Part shown: positions 25,762 through 34,680 of the stretch, piece after piece
How positions within the stretch are numbered: position 1 is the stretch's first letter
Layout: each line of letters starts with the position of its first letter
Origin: Pseudomonadota bacterium
Lineage (GTDB): Bacteria; Pseudomonadota; Gammaproteobacteria; Xanthomonadales; Xanthomonadaceae
Direction: 5' to 3'
DNA length: 64,000 nt
Assembly: GCA_023419315.1 (NCBI GenBank)
Contig: JAEZYE010000015.1
Coordinates: 1 to 64,000 of the forward strand
The notes under the pieces: generated by a model
The model's input: the letters and a program-made list of their open reading frames with translations, nothing else
What the model was told of the DNA's origin: nothing
The model's database searches: none
Translations under genes and position numbers: made by a program

Positions 25762-25962
25762 ATGACCGCAAACGTGACTTCCCTGCCGATTGCCGAAACG
25801 ATTCCCCTGCGTGACCACCTGCCGCCGCACGCGCTGTTCGGCGACGAGACGCTGGACAGCGAGTCCCTGCTCAAGGGACAGCGCGAAATCCTCATCCGGC
25901 ACGGCGACAAGGTGTATCGCCTGCGCCACACCAGCAACGACAAACTGATTCTGACCAAGTAA
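25762..25962 (+). CDS. hemP: Hemin uptake protein HemP
   Basis: 66 residues. The C-terminal half SLLKGQREILIRHGDKVYRL followed by LRHTSNDKLILTK is the conserved HemP core. HemP proteins are small, occur with heme receptors and are often iron-regulated; in some bacteria they act as regulators needed for receptor expression. It is directly behind a Fur box and 160 bp ahead of the receptor gene. Confidence 0.92.
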   Translation: MTANVTSLPIAETIPLRDHLPPHALFGDETLDSESLLKGQREILIRHGDKVYRLRHTSNDKLILTK

Positions 25963-26122
25963 TCACTGCCGCCGCGTCGCGCTCACGCTCCCTCTCCCGC
26001 GGAGCGCGCCGCCGCGGTGGTGTCCGTTTCAACGTCTCTCTCGCCTGGGCGCCAGCCATCGGTTCGCTGACCGGCCGCCAGCCTTCCGGGTTTATCCCAA
26101 ACCGACAGGAATGCTGTAACCC

Positions 26123-28345
26123 ATGACGCGTCCCACCGTCCTGGCCGCCGCTTTGTGGCTGGCCTTTGCTCATCTTGCCTACGCTGAAACCCCCGCGCCG
26201 CTCGAATCCGGGCCGGTCAAGGAGTTCGAACGACTGACCGTCACCGCCACGCGCGGCGAGCGCGAGATCGCCGATGTGCCGAATACCGTCAGCGTGATCG
26301 ATCGCGAGCAACTGGACGATCGGCTGATTCGCGACATCAAGGAGCTCGTCCGCTACGAGCCAGGCGTGAGCGTGACGTCCAGTTTCGGGCGCTTTGGCCT
26401 GAGCGGTTTCCGCATTCGCGGGCTCGACGCGAACCGCGTACGCATCCAGACCGATGGCATCGCGGTGTCCGATGCGTTCTCGATCGGCAGTTTCTCCAAC
26501 GCGAACCGGAATTTCGTCGATCTCGACACGCTGAAGCAGGTGGAAATCGTGCGCGGGCCTTCCAGTTCGCTGTATGGATCCGACGCACTGGGCGGCGTGG
26601 TGTCGTTCATCACCAAGGATCCTTCCGACTACCTCGCGAACGGGAAAAACAGCTATTTCGGCTTGAAACTGGGTTATGACGGGACCTGGAACGGACTCTT
26701 CGGCGGTGCGACCGCGGCATTCGGCGGTGAACGCTGGAGCGGCATGGTGGCGATCAGCCACCGACAGGGACAGGAGCCCGAAAACCAGGGAGACGCCGGC
26801 GGCATCGGCGCGGCGCGCACGCGGCCCAATCCGCAGGAACGCGACGGACGCAGCCTGCTGACCAAGCTGGCGTTCGCGCCGGACGCCAACCAGAAGTTCG
26901 TGCTGACCGTGGAAGGCAACGAGGACGATGCCGACACCGATGTGCTTACCCAGCTCGGCGACCAGTCCCTGACACGCGCCACCCATACCTCGGTGACTGC
27001 GCACGATCACCAGAGCCGTGCGCGCGTCTCGCTTTCGCACCAGTGGGACGACCTGGGCGCCGCATTCGCGGATCACCTGGACTGGCAGGTCTATCGACAG
27101 GACAGCCAGACCACGCAATACACCCGCGAAGCGCGTACGCTGCCGGCGGCGCCGTTCGCCGACATCCGCGAGCGCGAATTCGATTTCGACCAGCGCACCT
27201 ACGGCGTGCAGGCCAACTTCTTCAAGTCGCTGCGCGCGGGCAGCGTGGTCCACGATCTGACCTATGGCCTGGACCTTTCACGGAGTGAAACGCGGCAGAA
27301 GCGCGATGGCTTGCGCACGATTCCGTCCACCGGCGTTGTCACGCCGGTGATGTCGCCGGATACCTTCCCGGTGCGCGATTTCCCGATCAGCAAGACGACG
27401 GTCGCCGCGCTGTACGTGCAGGATGAAATCAGCCTGGCCGACGGCAAGCTGCGGTTCGTGCCGGGCGTGCGGGTGGACCACTATCGTCTGAAGCCCGAGG
27501 TCGACACCATCTTCTCCGAGGACAATCCCGGCGTGGTGGTGGCTGACATCACCGAGACCAGCGTGTCGCCGAAGCTGGGCATGGTGTGGCATTTCAACGA
27601 TGACTGGTCGCTGTTCGGCAGCTACGCCCACGGCTTCCGCTCGCCGCCGTACAACGACGTCAACATCGGCTTTACCAACGTGATGTTCGGTTACACCGCG
27701 ATCGCCAATCCGGATCTGAAGCCGGAAACCAGCGACGGCATCGAACTGGGTCTGCGTTTTTCCGGCGAAGCGGCCTACGCGAGCGTGAGCGGCTATTACA
27801 ACCGCTACGAGGACTTCATCGAGTCGATGCGCTTCATCGGCTTCAACGCCGACGACCTGATGATCTACCAGTCGCAGAACGTCGACGAAGCCGAAATCTA
27901 CGGCGTCGAAGCGAAGGCCGGCGTGGACTTCGGCGCGTTGTCGGCATCGCTGGACGGCTGGTCGCTGCGCGGCGCGGCGGCTTGGTCGCGTGGCAAGGAT
28001 CGCACTGACGATTCCTGGCTGCAAAGCGTGGATCCGCTGACCGCGACATTGGGCGTAGCCTACGACCGCGAAACGTGGGGCGCGGAACTGGCCGGACGTT
28101 TCGTCAAGCAGAAGCATGATGTGCCGGACGACTACTTCAATGCCGCGAGCTACGGCGTACTGGATCTGTATGCGCACTGGAACTTCGCGCCGGGCGCGTC
28201 ATTCAACGTGGGTGTGCTGAATCTGGGCGATCGCAAGTACTTCGATGCGGGAGATCTGCCGCTTATCGCCTACAACAGTGTGACGCGTGACCGATACACG
28301 GCGGCCGGACGCACCGTGTCGGCCAGCATTGCGGTGAACTGGTAG
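26123..28345 (+). CDS. TonB-dependent heme/hemoglobin receptor
   Basis: 740 residues. Signal peptide (cleavage after AYA near residue 22), a TonB box-like FERLTVTATR, plug domain (about 50-170) with LSGFRIRGLDANRV and VEIVRGPSSSLYGSDALGGVVSF, then a 22-strand barrel. FRSPPYNDVN followed downstream by NPDLKPETS resembles the FRAP/NPNL pair of heme receptors. The barrel ends in the aromatic-terminated VNW. With hemP, a Fur box and a heme-handling gene downstream, heme is the likely ligand. The next gene starts 4 bp after the stop. Confidence 0.9.
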   Translation: MTRPTVLAAALWLAFAHLAYAETPAPLESGPVKEFERLTVTATRGEREIADVPNTVSVIDREQLDDRLIRDIKELVRYEPGVSVTSSFGRFGLSGFRIRGLDANRVRIQTDGIAVSDAFSIGSFSNANRNFVDLDTLKQVEIVRGPSSSLYGSDALGGVVSFITKDPSDYLANGKNSYFGLKLGYDGTWNGLFGGATAAFGGERWSGMVAISHRQGQEPENQGDAGGIGAARTRPNPQERDGRSLLTKLAFAPDANQKFVLTVEGNEDDADTDVLTQLGDQSLTRATHTSVTAHDHQSRARVSLSHQWDDLGAAFADHLDWQVYRQDSQTTQYTREARTLPAAPFADIREREFDFDQRTYGVQANFFKSLRAGSVVHDLTYGLDLSRSETRQKRDGLRTIPSTGVVTPVMSPDTFPVRDFPISKTTVAALYVQDEISLADGKLRFVPGVRVDHYRLKPEVDTIFSEDNPGVVVADITETSVSPKLGMVWHFNDDWSLFGSYAHGFRSPPYNDVNIGFTNVMFGYTAIANPDLKPETSDGIELGLRFSGEAAYASVSGYYNRYEDFIESMRFIGFNADDLMIYQSQNVDEAEIYGVEAKAGVDFGALSASLDGWSLRGAAAWSRGKDRTDDSWLQSVDPLTATLGVAYDRETWGAELAGRFVKQKHDVPDDYFNAASYGVLDLYAHWNFAPGASFNVGVLNLGDRKYFDAGDLPLIAYNSVTRDRYTAAGRTVSASIAVNW

Positions 28346-28349
28346 CGCC

Positions 28350-28985
28350 ATGGGCACGCGCGCGCTGCCGATGGATTCATCCGTGCCCGCGGCTGCGCGC
28401 GCAGGCGGCTTGCCCCGCCCGCAGCAACTGGCGGCGCTTGGCGCGGTGCTGTGCCTGCATCGCGCCGAGCAGGGCAGCGAGTGGACCGGCTGGGCGCAGG
28501 CCGTGCGGGTGGAAACGCGCACCGGGCTGGACAGCGATGGCCTGCGCGAGGCGCTGCATTTCTACGATCTGGACGGCCGTTGCTGCTGGCAGATCCACCT
28601 GCTGCCGGACAGCGACTTCTTCGCCTGGGAACGTCTGCTTTCGCAACTGCCGGACGAAAGCGGTGCAGAATCGGGAGCCGGCGTGGGCGAACGACTCTGG
28701 CGGCGGCTGGCGGGCCGGCTGCGTGGCGGTCATTGGCGCGCGACCTGCCTGCGCCTGCATGCGCTGGTCAGCGGAGGCGACGCGACGCTGGCGGCAAGCC
28801 CGGCGCTGCTGTCCACGCTGGGCGCATCGACCGCGCGTTCGATAGCGCGTGAGGAAGCGGCCGAGGCCGATGCACTGAGCGATGCCTGCTGTTGTATGCG
28901 GAGTGCGGCGCTGTCTGTTCGAACCCCCGGTGGCCATGAGGGCGCCGTCATTACTTTCGAGAACACGGAAAGAGGAATTGCATGA
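28350..28985 (+). CDS. Putative cytoplasmic heme-handling protein
   Basis: 211 residues, no signal peptide or membrane segment. The centre (WTGWAQAVRVETRTGLDSDG, ALHFYDLDGRCCWQIHLL, DSDFFAWERLLSQLP) resembles one half of HemS/HmuS-type hemin transport or degradation proteins, and the position right behind a heme receptor supports this. A Cys cluster (DACCCMRSAA) lies near residue 183 and could bind metal or heme; that is inference. It overlaps the DUF6607 gene by four bases (ATGA). I am unsure whether it carries, stores or degrades heme. Confidence 0.6.
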   Translation: MGTRALPMDSSVPAAARAGGLPRPQQLAALGAVLCLHRAEQGSEWTGWAQAVRVETRTGLDSDGLREALHFYDLDGRCCWQIHLLPDSDFFAWERLLSQLPDESGAESGAGVGERLWRRLAGRLRGGHWRATCLRLHALVSGGDATLAASPALLSTLGASTARSIAREEAAEADALSDACCCMRSAALSVRTPGGHEGAVITFENTERGIA

Positions 28986-29932
28986 ACATCATCCACCGTC
29001 TGCCGCTTCTCCTCGCGGCGCTGCTGGCCACGCAGGCCGCCTGGGCCCAGACCGATCCTGCGCGCGATCGCCAGGCGATCCTCGCGATGCAGGGTGACTA
29101 CCTCGTGGACTTCGCATTCGACGAAACCGTGCTGCTGCAGCTGGGTTACGAACGTCATCCGGCGATGCGCAGCGGCGGTGATGAGACCGTCATCGTCGTG
29201 GAAGACACGCCCGGCCGCATCGTGTTGCAGCACATCCTGGTGGATGCCAAATCGGGGCACGTCACCAAGCACTGGCGTCAGGACTGGATCTACGAGGCGC
29301 CGCAGCGCTTCGAGTTCACCGCCGATCAGACATGGACGCGCCGCACGATTCCCGTCGAGCTGACGCGCGGCGCATGGACGCAGTGCGTGTATGAAGTGAG
29401 CGACGCGCCGCGCTACTGCGGCACCGGCCGCTGGGACTACCGTGATGGCCATGCGACCTGGACCAGCGATCAGAGCTGGCGTCCGCTGCCGCGCCGCGAA
29501 TACACGCAGCGCAGCGACTACAACGCGATGTCGGTGATCAATCGCCACACGCTGACGCCCTCGGGCTGGACGCACGAACAGTTCAATACCAAGGTGCTGC
29601 GCAAGCCGGATGGCACGCAGGTCGCGCTGGCGCGCGAGTTCGGTTTCAACGATTACCAGAAGACCACCGAAGTGGATTTCAAGCCGGCGCATGCTTACTG
29701 GCAAGCGACGCAAGGGTATTGGGCCAAGGTGCGCGCGCGCTGGGATCGTTTCCTCAGCCACGATTCCGGCGTGCATCTGAAAACGAAGATCGACGGGATG
29801 GCGATGATCATTCCGCTGTTCACCCAGGCCGGCGCGCTGGAGGAAGGCAAGTCGGTGAGTGACGCGGACATCGATGCCGTGTTCGCCAAGTGGGTTGAAC
29901 CCGCGCCGGCGGACGCCACCGCGGCGAACTGA
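28982..29932 (+). CDS. Exported DUF6607 family protein
   Basis: 316 residues with a signal peptide (LLLAALLATQAAWAQ, cleavage near residue 22). The mature part is rich in Trp/Tyr, with HWRQDWIYEAPQRFEF, GAWTQCVYEVSDAPRYCG (two Cys that may pair), and GRWDYRDGHATWTS. I recognise it as the DUF6607 family; function unknown. Being coupled to the heme-handling gene and ending the Fur-controlled run suggests a periplasmic or outer-membrane role in heme acquisition. A strong terminator follows. Confidence 0.75.
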   Translation: MNIIHRLPLLLAALLATQAAWAQTDPARDRQAILAMQGDYLVDFAFDETVLLQLGYERHPAMRSGGDETVIVVEDTPGRIVLQHILVDAKSGHVTKHWRQDWIYEAPQRFEFTADQTWTRRTIPVELTRGAWTQCVYEVSDAPRYCGTGRWDYRDGHATWTSDQSWRPLPRREYTQRSDYNAMSVINRHTLTPSGWTHEQFNTKVLRKPDGTQVALAREFGFNDYQKTTEVDFKPAHAYWQATQGYWAKVRARWDRFLSHDSGVHLKTKIDGMAMIIPLFTQAGALEEGKSVSDADIDAVFAKWVEPAPADATAAN

Positions 29933-29952
29933 AGCGGCGTTCACACCAAGCG

Positions 29953-29981
29953 AAAGCCCCCGGAAACGGGGGCTTTTTTTT
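29953..29981 (+). terminator. Terminator at the end of the heme cluster
   Basis: A 10-bp stem AAAGCCCCCG / CGGGGGCTTT with a GAAA loop (29953-29976), then T to 29981. It lies 20 bp after the DUF6607 stop and touches the stop of the converging PDZ gene, so it may act on both strands. Confidence 0.92.
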
Positions 29982-31177
29982 CAGACGGGCACACCGACGG
30001 TCGGTGCGGGAGGCGGCGCCGGCGGGCTGGGCGCCTTGGGTGCTTTCGGTGCGGCCGGAGGTGCGGGCGGTGTCACCCGTCCAGCGGCCGGCGACGCCGG
30101 CGGTGCGGGCGCGGCCGAGGCGGGCGGGCTGGGCGGCGCCGGGGGCGCTGGCGGCGCAGGAGGCAGGGGAATGCGCAGCGAAGTGGCGCGCGGAATCTTC
30201 ACCGCTGCCGTGGCGCTGCGGCGATCACGAAGATAGTCGATGTTGACGCTGCTGTCGGCGCTGCGGCCGAGCAATGCGTCCATCACCTCGCGCGGCGAAT
30301 CCACGGCTTTGCCGTCAACGCGCTGGATGACGTCGCCGGCCTGCAGGCCGGTGAGCTCCGGACCGGTGGACAGCACGAGCACACCGCGTTCGGTGCCGAA
30401 GTAACGACCCAGCTGCGCGTCCACCGACGACAGGTTCAAGCCGTTCCAGCGATAGGCTTCGGTCAGGCGCGGCAGCACGCAGTGCTCCCCTTCGCACTCG
30501 GACAACTCGCGGACGCGCTGCAGTTCGCGCTGGATTTCCGGAGTAATTGCCAGTTCGGTGGGTGGGAAATCGAAGCCCTCCCAGGCGAAGTCGAAGTGAT
30601 CGACGTTCACGACTTCCTCGCCATCGCGCGACATCACCACGCGGGTGCCGGTGCGCCCGCCGTTGCTGCCGTCTTCAGTGAAGACCAGCACCGGGCGACC
30701 GGGTTGCGGCGCGACTTCGACTTTCAGTTCGCTGGTGCCGCGGCGGAAGGTCACGTCGATGGGTTCGCCGACCTTGAGCTTGCCCAGCGTCGCGGTGGCC
30801 GATGCCAGGCGCGCTTCGGCTGTCGCGCCGGGGATGGGCTTTCCTCCCAGTTGAACCAGTTGGTCACCGGCGCGAAGCCCGGAGCGCGCCGCGCCGCTGT
30901 CCGGCGTGACACCGGTGACGCGGACGCCGGCCTGCGGATCCGGTGCAAGCAGCACGCCGAGCATCGGCCTGCGTTCGATGCGCTTGTGCATGGCCATTTC
31001 CTCGGCGCGGGACAACTCGGCGACGCGCTTGGCGGCGCGCTGGAGTTCGGCGCGGGCGGCTTCGAGTTCCTTCTGGCGCGCGGCGTTGGAAGCGTCGTCC
31101 TGCGCCTGCGAAGCGAATGCAAGACCCACCGCGACGGCAAGGGCGGCGATGCGCGAAAGGGAGCGGGGTTGTTTCAT
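29981..31177 (-). CDS. Exported PDZ-domain protein with Pro/Ala-rich tail
   Basis: 398 residues. Signal peptide (LAVAVGLAFASQAQ, about 1-25), a charged coiled-coil stretch (about 30-65), a PDZ-like domain (MLGVLLAPDPQAGVRVTGV, SGLRAGDQLVQLGGKPIPG), a middle region with two Cys (ELSECEGEHCVLPR), and a second PDZ-like unit (GVLVLSTGPELTGLQAGDV, then IQRVDGKAVDSP). The final 60 residues are a Pro/Ala repeat. There is no Ser-protease triad, so it is not a DegP-type protease. It is the third gene of the ECF sigma operon, 31 bp after the putative anti-sigma gene, and could help sense misfolded envelope proteins. Confidence 0.8.
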   Translation of the reverse strand: MKQPRSLSRIAALAVAVGLAFASQAQDDASNAARQKELEAARAELQRAAKRVAELSRAEEMAMHKRIERRPMLGVLLAPDPQAGVRVTGVTPDSGAARSGLRAGDQLVQLGGKPIPGATAEARLASATATLGKLKVGEPIDVTFRRGTSELKVEVAPQPGRPVLVFTEDGSNGGRTGTRVVMSRDGEEVVNVDHFDFAWEGFDFPPTELAITPEIQRELQRVRELSECEGEHCVLPRLTEAYRWNGLNLSSVDAQLGRYFGTERGVLVLSTGPELTGLQAGDVIQRVDGKAVDSPREVMDALLGRSADSSVNIDYLRDRRSATAAVKIPRATSLRIPLPPAPPAPPAPPSPPASAAPAPPASPAAGRVTPPAPPAAPKAPKAPSPPAPPPAPTVGVPV

Positions 31178-31208
31178 GGTGGGCCTCGATTCTTCTGATG
31201 CGGAGGTA

Positions 31209-32051
31209 TCAATAGATGCGTGCGACTTCGCCATCGGCGCGATAGCCGTTGGCTGCCATCCAGCGCTGCGTGCCTTCAACGCCGGTCAGGCGTTGCAGCG
31301 CCGCGACGCGTTCGCGCCACAGGTCCAGGCGTGCGTCGGCGGCGAGATCCGGCTGCGACAACGCGGCATCGATGCTTGCGACGCGGTCGTGCAGTTGCGC
31401 GCTGAGCGCCATGGCCGGACCGCTGGCGACGCGGTCATCGCTGATCTGCGAAAGCAGGGCTTCCAGTTGCGCGGATTCAGCGTAGAGCGACTCGAGTGGG
31501 TTGGCTTCCGCACCTGCATTGGCGGCTGCGGCGGCATCGCCCGTGGAGGGACTGGGCGTCTGCGCCAGTTGCGTCTGCGCGGGTGCGGGTTCGACAGCGC
31601 GCGGAGCGGGTTCCGGCGTCTGCTTTTTCGGCGTCGAAGCGACGGGCGTCGTGTCCACTTGAGCCGCGATGCTCCGCGGTCCGGACGCTTCGGTCGTGTC
31701 GCTCTCTTGCGCGGATGCGTTGCCTGTCGGCGTCTGCTCCGCGACCGCCACGGTAGCGGGCGCGCGCTCCGGCGGAGTGGCCGACGCGGGTGAAGTTTCG
31801 CTCACGGTCGCGACGCTGGACGGTGCGGAGTGTTCGCCCGGATCGCGCGGCCAGATCATCATCAACGCCAGACTTGCGGCGATGGCGGCGGGGATCCAGT
31901 AGCGGGCGCGCGACGGCTTCGATGCGGCGGGCAGTGCGGCACTGACGCGCGCCCAGCCGTCGGCGGGAGGCGTCTCCAGCGGAAGCGCCGAGAACGCCGC
32001 GTTCCAGTCCGGCGGTGCAGGCACGGGGCCAGGGGAATGGACATCAGGCAT
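31209..32051 (-). CDS. Putative membrane-anchored anti-sigma factor
   Basis: 280 residues. A short cytoplasmic part with DWNAAFSALPLETPPADGWARV, a single membrane segment near residues 50-68 (YWIPAAIAASLALMMIWP), an Ala/Thr/Pro-rich low-complexity stretch (about 70-185), and a helical C-terminal domain (LEALLSQISDDRV, WRERVAALQRL). It overlaps the sigma gene by 8 bases. Order, overlap and topology fit an anti-sigma factor, and the start resembles the one at 61725, but no ZAS zinc motif is visible. Function by context only. Confidence 0.62.
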   Translation of the reverse strand: MPDVHSPGPVPAPPDWNAAFSALPLETPPADGWARVSAALPAASKPSRARYWIPAAIAASLALMMIWPRDPGEHSAPSSVATVSETSPASATPPERAPATVAVAEQTPTGNASAQESDTTEASGPRSIAAQVDTTPVASTPKKQTPEPAPRAVEPAPAQTQLAQTPSPSTGDAAAAANAGAEANPLESLYAESAQLEALLSQISDDRVASGPAMALSAQLHDRVASIDAALSQPDLAADARLDLWRERVAALQRLTGVEGTQRWMAANGYRADGEVARIY

Positions 32052-32613
32052 GGGTGGGTTCCTCGATCTTCAGCAGCGCACGCAGGCGACGCGTGCCGCG
32101 CGCGAGCTGCGACTTCGAAAAGCTGGGAGTGCGCTGCATCAGCCGCGCAATCTCCTCGTGGGTGTAGCCCTCGGCGTGGTAGAGCCAGAGCACGCTGCGG
32201 GTCGCCGCGGGCAGGGCGGCCAGGCTCCGCTGCAACACCGCCGCATCGGCTGCCGCCGGCGGCAGGGTGCCGTGGTCTTCCGGCAATTCGTCCTCGTCGA
32301 CCACGATTTCCATGTCGAAACGGCGATTGCGGCGCAGCTTCATCAGAGCTTCGTTGACCGCGATCTGCCGCAGCCAGCCCCAGAACGGGCTGCCGCCGCG
32401 GAACTCGCCAAGATGGTTGAACAACTTGAGCATGGTGTCCTGGAGGACGTCGGAAGCTTCTTCGCGGTCGCCGCAGATGCGCAGCGCCAGCGTGAACACG
32501 GGCCGCTCGAACCAGCGGTAGATCTGCTCGAATGCGTCCTGCCGCCCCGCTCGGGCGCGGGCCAGGAGGGTGTCAGGCACATCGATGGCGAAGCTGGATA
32601 CGGGTGGCATCAT
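32044..32613 (-). CDS. ECF-type RNA polymerase sigma factor
   Basis: 189 residues from ATG 32613 (a second ATG at 32610 is adjacent). Region 2: DAFEQIYRWFERPVFTLAL, then SDVLQDTMLKLFNHLGEFRG and FWGWLRQIAVNEALMKLRR. Region 4: LPAATRSVLWLYHAEGYTHE, then EIARLMQRTPSFSKSQLARG. The frame is open far upstream, but the extra part runs antisense through the qmcA gene. It directs transcription of envelope or stress genes in relatives; likely targets here include its own operon. Divergent from qmcA across 126 bp. Confidence 0.9.
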   Translation of the reverse strand: MMPPVSSFAIDVPDTLLARARAGRQDAFEQIYRWFERPVFTLALRICGDREEASDVLQDTMLKLFNHLGEFRGGSPFWGWLRQIAVNEALMKLRRNRRFDMEIVVDEDELPEDHGTLPPAAADAAVLQRSLAALPAATRSVLWLYHAEGYTHEEIARLMQRTPSFSKSQLARGTRRLRALLKIEEPTHA

Positions 32614-32739
32614 CCATCCAGATGCGGTGGCTGCCGAAAGCGTTGCAGTCCCGGCGCAACTTTTTCGCGGCCGGTCGCGGCCGGCGCCGCGCGCCCATGA
32701 GCCGCCCCTATAATCGGCCGAAAGCAAGGGGAGAGTGTT

Positions 32740-33696
32740 ATGACGGGTGGAACCATCCTGGCGGTCATTCTGGTATTCGTGTTCCTGTTCTTCTTTTCGA
32801 AGATGGTCAGGATCGTCCCGCAGGGCTACGAGTGGACCGTCGAGCGGTTCGGCAAGTACACCCACACGCTGTCGCCCGGACTGCACCTGCTGTTTCCGAT
32901 CGTGCAGGCGGTCGGCCGCAAGGTGAACGTGATGGAGCAGGTGCTGGAAGTGCCGAGCCAGGACGTCATCACCAAGGACAACGCGGTGGTGAAGGTCGAT
33001 GGCGTGGTGTTCTTCCAGGTGCTCGACGCCGCGAAGGCGGCGTATGAAGTGTCCAACCTCGAACAGGCGACCATCGCGCTGGTGCAGACCAACATCCGCA
33101 CTGTGATCGGTTCGATGGATCTGGACGAGTCGCTCAGCCAGCGCGAAACCATCAACGCCAAGCTGCTGGGCGTGGTCGATCACGCGACCAGTCCGTGGGG
33201 CGTCAAGGTCAACCGCATCGAGATCAAGGACATCCAGCCCCCGCGTGATCTGGTCGATGCGATGGCCCGGCAGATGAAAGCCGAGCGCGACAAGCGCGCG
33301 TCCATTCTCGAGGCCGAAGGCCTGCGGCAGTCGGAAATCCTGCGTGCCGAGGGTGAAAAGCAGGCGGCGATCCTCGAAGCCGAAGGCAAGCGCGAAGCCG
33401 CCTATCGCGAAGCCGAGGCGCGCGAGCGCCTGGCCGAGGCCGAAGCCAAGGCTACCGCGCTGGTGTCCGAGGCGATCGCCCAGGGCGACGTGCAGGCGAT
33501 CAACTACTTTGTTGCGCAGAAGTACGTGGAAGCGTTCCGCGAACTGGCGACCGCGCCCAACCAGAAGTTCGTGCTGATGCCGATGGAATCCAGCGGCGTC
33601 ATCGGCTCCATCGCCGGCATCGCGCAGCTGGCGAAGGAGGCGCTCGAACGTCCCGCCGCACAGCCGCCGCGCGTTCCGCCGCGCACCGGAGCCTGA
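32740..33696 (+). CDS. SPFH/Band 7 membrane protein (QmcA/stomatin-like)
   Basis: 318 residues. One N-terminal membrane segment (about 4-22, ILAVILVFVFLFFFSKM), then the SPFH domain: VRIVPQGYEWTVERFGKY, GLHLLFPIVQAVGRK, VFFQVLDAAKAAYEVSN and GVKVNRIEIKDIQPP. A long helical coiled region (about 185-255) with repeated EAEGKREAAYREAEARE follows. These proteins form membrane scaffolds. Its partner NfeD gene starts one base after the stop. A TATAAT at 32709-32714 with no clear -35 lies upstream, and GGGGAGAG precedes the ATG. Confidence 0.92.
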   Translation: MTGGTILAVILVFVFLFFFSKMVRIVPQGYEWTVERFGKYTHTLSPGLHLLFPIVQAVGRKVNVMEQVLEVPSQDVITKDNAVVKVDGVVFFQVLDAAKAAYEVSNLEQATIALVQTNIRTVIGSMDLDESLSQRETINAKLLGVVDHATSPWGVKVNRIEIKDIQPPRDLVDAMARQMKAERDKRASILEAEGLRQSEILRAEGEKQAAILEAEGKREAAYREAEARERLAEAEAKATALVSEAIAQGDVQAINYFVAQKYVEAFRELATAPNQKFVLMPMESSGVIGSIAGIAQLAKEALERPAAQPPRVPPRTGA

Positions 33697-33697
33697 C

Positions 33698-34129
33698 ATG
33701 CGCTGGGACGTGGTCAGTTGGGCGGCGGTCGCACTGCTGTTGATTGCCGCCGAAACCATGGCGCCGGGCGCCTTCCTGTTGTGGATGGGATTCGCCGCGG
33801 CCGCGGTGTGCGTGATCGTGCTGGTGGTGCCGGGGTTGTCGCTGCTGACGCAGATCGTGTTCTTCGTCGTGTTGAGCGTGGTGGCGGTGCTGGCGTACCG
33901 CAAATGGTTCCGTCGCCGCGAACGCCCGAGCGATCAGCCGCTGCTCAACCGCCGCGCCGAACAGTTGATTGGACAGGTGCTGGAACTCGAACAGCCCATC
34001 ATTGATGGACGTGGCCGGGTCAAGGTGGGCGACGCGTTCTGGTCGGTGAGCGGCCCGGATCTTCCGTTGGGTACGCGCATCCGGGTCGTCGCCATCGACG
34101 GCATGACGTTGAAGGTCCAGGAGATCTGA
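33698..34129 (+). CDS. NfeD family membrane protein
   Basis: 143 residues. Three close membrane segments (VVSWAAVALLLIAAETMAPG, AFLLWMGFAAAAVCVIVLVV, LTQIVFFVVLSVVAVLAY), a basic loop (KWFRRRERPSD), then an OB-fold-like C-terminus (LIGQVLELEQPIIDGRG, VGDAFWSVSGPDLPLGTRI). This short NfeD form pairs with SPFH proteins in many bacteria, as here with the gene one base upstream. The pair is thought to organise membrane microdomains. Confidence 0.92.
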   Translation: MRWDVVSWAAVALLLIAAETMAPGAFLLWMGFAAAAVCVIVLVVPGLSLLTQIVFFVVLSVVAVLAYRKWFRRRERPSDQPLLNRRAEQLIGQVLELEQPIIDGRGRVKVGDAFWSVSGPDLPLGTRIRVVAIDGMTLKVQEI

Positions 34130-34130
34130 T

Positions 34131-34628
34131 GTGGTCGCTCGCGCTGGCCTGACCCTATGTCTGTTGCCGGCCAGTGCGTTCGCCAGTGACCTGATCGGCC
34201 TGACCGTCCCACCGTATCCCGACGGACTGCACGACATCGGCGGCAGTTGCGTTTCGGATCGCCCCGGCTACGAACACATCTGCGACTACTCGATCGGCGT
34301 GCTGGCCGACGGTCCCGATGAGGCCGCCGTCGCCCGCTACGTCATCGCAGGACGCATGGCCGGACGCGACGGACAGCAGGCGCGCTGGTTGATTACCGAC
34401 GCCGTGCCCTATCCGAAAAGCGGGGCCGGCTTTCATCTCCAGACCGGGACCTGCCGCCTGGACGGACGCGATGATGATCGCGTGATCGCGGTCGTCCGCG
34501 ATTCGCTGGCAGACGAATTGCTCAGGGATGTGGTCTGGGCCCGCAGGCTGGAACTGCCTGATGGCAAGTTCACGCCGCTGGAGCCGGCCAGGGTGGATTG
34601 CCTCAACGAGGCCTATCTGGGCCTGTAA
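34131..34628 (+). CDS. Small exported protein of unknown function
   Basis: 165 residues from GTG 34131, two bases after the NfeD stop. The N-terminus (ARAGLTLCLLPASAFAS) is a short signal peptide with a likely AFA cleavage site. The mature part has four Cys (SCVS, HICD, GTCR, VDCLN) that could form two disulfides. I do not recognise the family. Being coupled to the SPFH/NfeD pair, it may be a periplasmic accessory. An ATG at 34129 in another frame stops after a few codons. Confidence 0.6.
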   Translation: MVARAGLTLCLLPASAFASDLIGLTVPPYPDGLHDIGGSCVSDRPGYEHICDYSIGVLADGPDEAAVARYVIAGRMAGRDGQQARWLITDAVPYPKSGAGFHLQTGTCRLDGRDDDRVIAVVRDSLADELLRDVVWARRLELPDGKFTPLEPARVDCLNEAYLGL

Positions 34629-34680
34629 ACATCAACAGGCGGAACAGCCCGACGGCCTGCCGGCGCACGCCGGGGCCTTC

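Noticed and set aside
32614..33903. N-terminal extension of the ECF sigma factor to 33903
   Set aside because: It runs antisense through the qmcA gene; sigma region 2 begins just after ATG 32613, giving a normal ECF length.
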